Under the pieces are notes generated by a model, which was not told the DNA's origin, ran no database searches, and saw only the letters and a program-made list of their open reading frames with translations. From the NCBI GenBank assembly GCA_023461495.1, contig JAEYLA010000314.1, positions 1 to 24,283 of the forward strand: 24,283 nucleotides of DNA. Reading direction: 5' to 3'. Origin of the DNA: Bacillota bacterium. GTDB taxonomy: Bacteria; Bacillota; Clostridia; Christensenellales; CAG-138. The position numbers and the translations under genes were made by a program. This document shows positions 21,629-24,283 of the stretch, in pieces; position 1 is the first letter of the stretch, and every line of letters begins with the position of its first letter.

Positions 21629-22651
21629 ATGACCAAACTGATGAAGAAACTCACGCAGCGCAATGAATTCTATATTTTTCTTGTCATCGTGGCGCTGAGC
21701 ATCGTGATACAGGCACGTTCCGGGCAGTTCTTTACCTCCAACAATATTGTGGACCTGCTGTCCGCCCTGATTGTGCCGGGTCTGTTTGCGCTTGGTACGT
21801 TCATGGTCATCGTTTCCGGCGGCATCGACGTTTCCTTCCCGGCATTGGCGTCGCTTAGCATGTATGCCACCACGCGTATTTTAGTGGACAGCGGCTACCA
21901 GGGCGGCATGTTCCTGCCCATCGTCATGTCGTTGTGCTTCGGCGCGATATTGGGCGCCGTCAACGGTGTGCTGATTGCCACCTTTAAGCTGCCGCCGCTG
22001 ATCGTCACCCTGGGTACGTCAAGCGTATTCAAGGGCATCATGCAGGGCGTTTTAAACTCCGTGCAGATCGCGGTAATCCCCACGGGCATGTCCTCGTTCG
22101 GCACTTCGGCGCTCTTTATCGCAAAGAATTCGCAGACGGGCCTCACATCGCGCATGCCGGTCGCATTCCTGGCGCTTGCCGTGGTGCTTGCACTGGTATA
22201 CTTTGTGCTGCAGCGCACCATGTACGGGCGCGGGCTGTACGCCATCGGCGGCAATGAGGTCAGCGCGCACCGCGCGGGCTTTAACGTGTGGCGCATCAAA
22301 TTCTTGCTGTATGTCGTTGTCGGCATGATCGCAAGCCTCGCGGGCCTTATCCGCGTATGCATGATGACGCAGGCGCATCCCACCAACATGCTGGGCATGG
22401 AAATGATGATCATCGCGGGCGTGGTGCTGGGCGGCACCGCCATCACCGGGGGCGCAGGCACGCTCACGGGCTGTATGCTCGGCACAATACTCATCGTCAT
22501 CGTACAGAATTCGCTGATTCTTTTGGGCGTTCCCACCTTCTGGCAGGGACTGTTCCTGGGCCTCCTGATTCTGGTCGGCACCGGGGTGAGCGCCATGCAG
22601 GTTGCGCGTGCAAATGAGGTCAAGGGCCGTTACACGGGGAGGGCGCAATGA
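21629..22651 (+). CDS. Sugar ABC transporter permease 1 (RbsC-like)
   Basis: Membrane channel subunit of the sugar importer, 340 residues, about eight to ten hydrophobic segments. Family motifs are MVIVSGGIDVSFPALASLSM (about 53-72), NGVLIATFKLPPLIVTLGTSS and GGNEVSAHRAGFNVWRIKFLLYV. The C-terminal GVVLGGTAITGGAGTLTG is also typical. A GTG at 21620 overlaps the GGGGGTG ribosome site; the ATG at 21629, about seven bases further on, is preferred. The next permease overlaps this gene (ATGA), so the two are translated together and probably form a heterodimer. Confidence 0.92.
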   Translation: MTKLMKKLTQRNEFYIFLVIVALSIVIQARSGQFFTSNNIVDLLSALIVPGLFALGTFMVIVSGGIDVSFPALASLSMYATTRILVDSGYQGGMFLPIVMSLCFGAILGAVNGVLIATFKLPPLIVTLGTSSVFKGIMQGVLNSVQIAVIPTGMSSFGTSALFIAKNSQTGLTSRMPVAFLALAVVLALVYFVLQRTMYGRGLYAIGGNEVSAHRAGFNVWRIKFLLYVVVGMIASLAGLIRVCMMTQAHPTNMLGMEMMIIAGVVLGGTAITGGAGTLTGCMLGTILIVIVQNSLILLGVPTFWQGLFLGLLILVGTGVSAMQVARANEVKGRYTGRAQ

Positions 22652-23655
22652 TGAACAAGAACAAAACAGGCATCCGCGCAATCATGAAGGATGTGCACAT
22701 CGCGAGGCTTTTGGGCCTGATGGCGCTATGGATGATCTTCATGGCCATCTTCCGCTTCAATAAGTTCTATACGTTGATCAATTTCCAGACGATGGCCGCG
22801 CAGTTTCCGGAATTCGGCCTGATGGCGCTTGGCATCATGCTGTGCATGATCACAGGCGGCATCGATCTTTCTGTCGTAGGCGTCGCGAACTTTGCTTCCA
22901 TCGCGGCGGGAATATTGCTCAAGGAAATGTCAAGCGGCGGAGAGGAACTCACGGGATTTGGCATATTCATCGTCATGGCTTTTGGCGTGCTGATCGGCGC
23001 CGTGGCGGGCATATTCAATGGCATCCTGATCTCCAAGGTCAAAATCCCGCCCATTTTGGCGACGCTCGGCTCCTACGAGCTGTTTACGGGCATTGCCATT
23101 ATCCTCACTAAGGGCAAGGCCATCAGCGGTTTGCCGCTCACGTATGCGGAAACCATCGCATCTAAGCTTTTCGGGTTCATCCCCATCCAGCTGCTGTTCT
23201 TTGTGGCAATGGTGATCGTGATTTCGTTCCTTTTAAACCGCACCACGTACGGCACCCGGCTGTATATGCTGGGCACCAATGCCACGGCGGCAAAATTCAG
23301 CGGCTTGAAGGTTGACCGGCTGCTCATCAAAACTTATATGCTCTCGGGCATCTGCGCGGCGCTTGGCGGGCTCATCATGCTTGCAAACTACAACTCCGCG
23401 CGTGCCGATTACGGCACGGTCTATACGCTTCAGTGCGTGCTGATCGTGGTGCTGGGCGGCGTGGACCCTGCCGGCGGCAAGGGCCGCATCGGTGGCGCAG
23501 TGCTGGCGATCTGCGTCTTGCAGATGCTTTCTTCCGGCCTCAACCGCTTCCCGCAAATTTCCAGTTTCTATATCCCGCTTATCTGGGGCGGCGTATTGCT
23601 GCTTGTTATGGTGCTCAACTTCTTTACCGAAAACAGGCGCATCAAAGAGAAATAA
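22648..23655 (+). CDS. Sugar ABC transporter permease 2 (RbsC-like)
   Basis: Second channel subunit, 335 residues. Motifs include MLCMITGGIDLSVVGVANFA (about 65-84), NGILISKVKIPPILATLGSYE and LGTNATAAKFSGLKVDR. The C-terminal ends in a short charged tail. Two adjacent ATGs (22648 and 22651) both overlap the previous stop codon; GGGGAGGG (22636-22643) suits the second slightly better, a difference of one residue. The first is used here because it makes the usual ATGA overlap. With the first permease it completes the channel; the gene for a sugar mutarotase follows 12 bases later. Confidence 0.92.
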   Translation: MMNKNKTGIRAIMKDVHIARLLGLMALWMIFMAIFRFNKFYTLINFQTMAAQFPEFGLMALGIMLCMITGGIDLSVVGVANFASIAAGILLKEMSSGGEELTGFGIFIVMAFGVLIGAVAGIFNGILISKVKIPPILATLGSYELFTGIAIILTKGKAISGLPLTYAETIASKLFGFIPIQLLFFVAMVIVISFLLNRTTYGTRLYMLGTNATAAKFSGLKVDRLLIKTYMLSGICAALGGLIMLANYNSARADYGTVYTLQCVLIVVLGGVDPAGGKGRIGGAVLAICVLQMLSSGLNRFPQISSFYIPLIWGGVLLLVMVLNFFTENRRIKEK

Positions 23656-23667
23656 AGGAGGGTGTGT

Positions 23668-24120
23668 ATGCTCAAAAACGTACCCACCGTGCTTTCTCCG
23701 GAGCTGTTGAAGGCGCTCGCGGAGATGGGCCATAATGATGTGATCGTACTCGGGGATGCGAACTTCCCCGGCGCAGGGCTTGCAAAGGCGGGCGGCGCGC
23801 AGTTGATCCGTGCGGACGGTATCGGCGCTGTTGCGCTGCTTGACGCGATCCTCACCATGATCCCCACGGATACGTATGTGGAAACGCCGGTCGTCGTCAT
23901 GAAGCGGGAGCCACAGGACGCGAACCTCGATATCCCCATCTGGAAGGAATTTGAGGCCGTTGTGGAACAGCATGATCCGCGCGGAAAGGCTGCCATCGGC
24001 TTTATCGACAGGTTCCGTTTCTATGATGAAACGAAGCACGCTTACGCCGTAATCCAAAGCGGGGAAGAAGCGGTCTATGCCTGCGTCATGATCCGAAAGG
24101 GTGTTATCAAAAAGAACTAA
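23668..24120 (+). CDS. fucU: FucU/RbsD-family sugar mutarotase
   Basis: Small cytoplasmic enzyme, 150 residues, that speeds interconversion of sugar anomers or ring forms, so that imported sugar can enter catabolism. The family core is clear: LKALAEMGHNDVIVLGDANFPG, with the active-site His22 in GHND and Asp30, then RADGIGAVALLDAIL. Later come DRFRFYDETKHAYAVIQSGE and a final VYACVMIRKG. The place usually reading Tyr-x-Asn before the last strand here reads Tyr-Ala-Cys. Overall it resembles fucose-type more than ribose-type mutarotase, by the N-terminal motif. ATG at 23668 follows AAAGGAGGGTG by about four bases, or seven from AAAGGAGG; a GTG at 23662 lies inside that site. Family certain; sugar not proven. 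Confidence 0.88.
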   Translation: MLKNVPTVLSPELLKALAEMGHNDVIVLGDANFPGAGLAKAGGAQLIRADGIGAVALLDAILTMIPTDTYVETPVVVMKREPQDANLDIPIWKEFEAVVEQHDPRGKAAIGFIDRFRFYDETKHAYAVIQSGEEAVYACVMIRKGVIKKN

Positions 24121-24156
24121 AGCCCCACCGGGCAAATAGCACAGGAGGAAAGAACG

Positions 24157-24283
24157 ATGAAAGTACTGTTTGCAGGCGAGAGCTGGACCATCGCCATGAG
24201 CCACATCAAGGGATTCAATTCGTTTGAGACGTTTTCCTATGATGAATCCACCAGCGACAATATTCGCCGCATCTGCGATGCGG
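24157..24283 (+). CDS. ThuA/glutamine-amidotransferase-like protein, N-terminal fragment (runs off the right edge)
   Basis: Only 42 codons are visible, beginning MKVLFAGESWTIAMSHIKGF and continuing with NSFETFSYDES. This N-terminus (KVLFxGESW...KGFxxF) is typical of cytoplasmic proteins with a glutamine-amidotransferase/ThuA-like fold that are often found in carbohydrate operons; the function of this group is not established. AGGAGG (24143-24148) is eight bases from the ATG. The 36-bp gap from the mutarotase suggests the same operon. The rest of the gene is outside the window, so catalytic residues cannot be checked. Confidence 0.65.
   Translation, partial: MKVLFAGESWTIAMSHIKGFNSFETFSYDESTSDNIRRICDA

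Overview
The window (about 24.3 kb, G+C-rich) looks like chromosome from a Gram-positive anaerobe of the Clostridia. Several features point this way. Gene starts carry strong AAAGGAG/AGGAGG ribosome sites, with some TTG and GTG starts. There are five lipoproteins with short lipobox signals. PrsA-type foldase lipoproteins and a BMP-type nucleoside-family ABC transporter are present. Genus is inference; there is no rRNA, tRNA, phage gene, transposase or CRISPR array in the window.

Layout. (1) 1-1082, minus: N-terminal part of a CtpE-like P-type cation ATPase, with a structured leader and a candidate operator upstream. (2) 1083-1545: divergent intergenic region with two outward promoters and a 161-bp imperfect inverted repeat that resembles a MITE. 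(3) 1546-4266: two tandem PrsA/SurA-like lipoproteins, closed by a terminator. (4) 4474-5706: threonine synthase. (5) 5861-10932: BMP lipoprotein, double ATPase and two permeases of a nucleoside-type ABC transporter. (6) 11021-13139: serC and serA, the first two oxidation/transamination steps of serine synthesis, closed by a 15-bp perfect terminator hairpin. (7) 13364-15773: polar amino-acid ABC transporter (binding lipoprotein, permease, ATPase). (8) 15874-16410, minus: GNAT acetyltransferase, convergent with the transporter. (9) 16702-24283: a sugar locus running off the right edge: LacI-family regulator, xylose-isomerase-like TIM barrel, sugar-binding lipoprotein, double ATPase, two permeases, FucU-type mutarotase, and the start of a ThuA/glutamine-amidotransferase-like protein.

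How it fits together. Most of the window handles amino-acid supply (threonine, serine, amino-acid uptake) and solute import. The right third is a self-contained carbohydrate uptake and utilisation operon. Its substrate cannot be named from sequence, although the mutarotase and isomerase-like protein suggest a free reducing sugar such as a deoxyhexose or pentose.

The most interesting signals are non-coding: a riboswitch-like leader on the P-type ATPase, the 161-bp symmetric element, paired direct repeats at the amino-acid transporter promoter, a triple 12-bp repeat before the LacI gene, an 85-nt hairpin between the sugar-binding protein and its ATPase, and a perfect 20-bp palindrome just after it. 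I did not find clear evidence for a wholly new system. The sugar locus and the ATPase leader are the best candidates for something undescribed.
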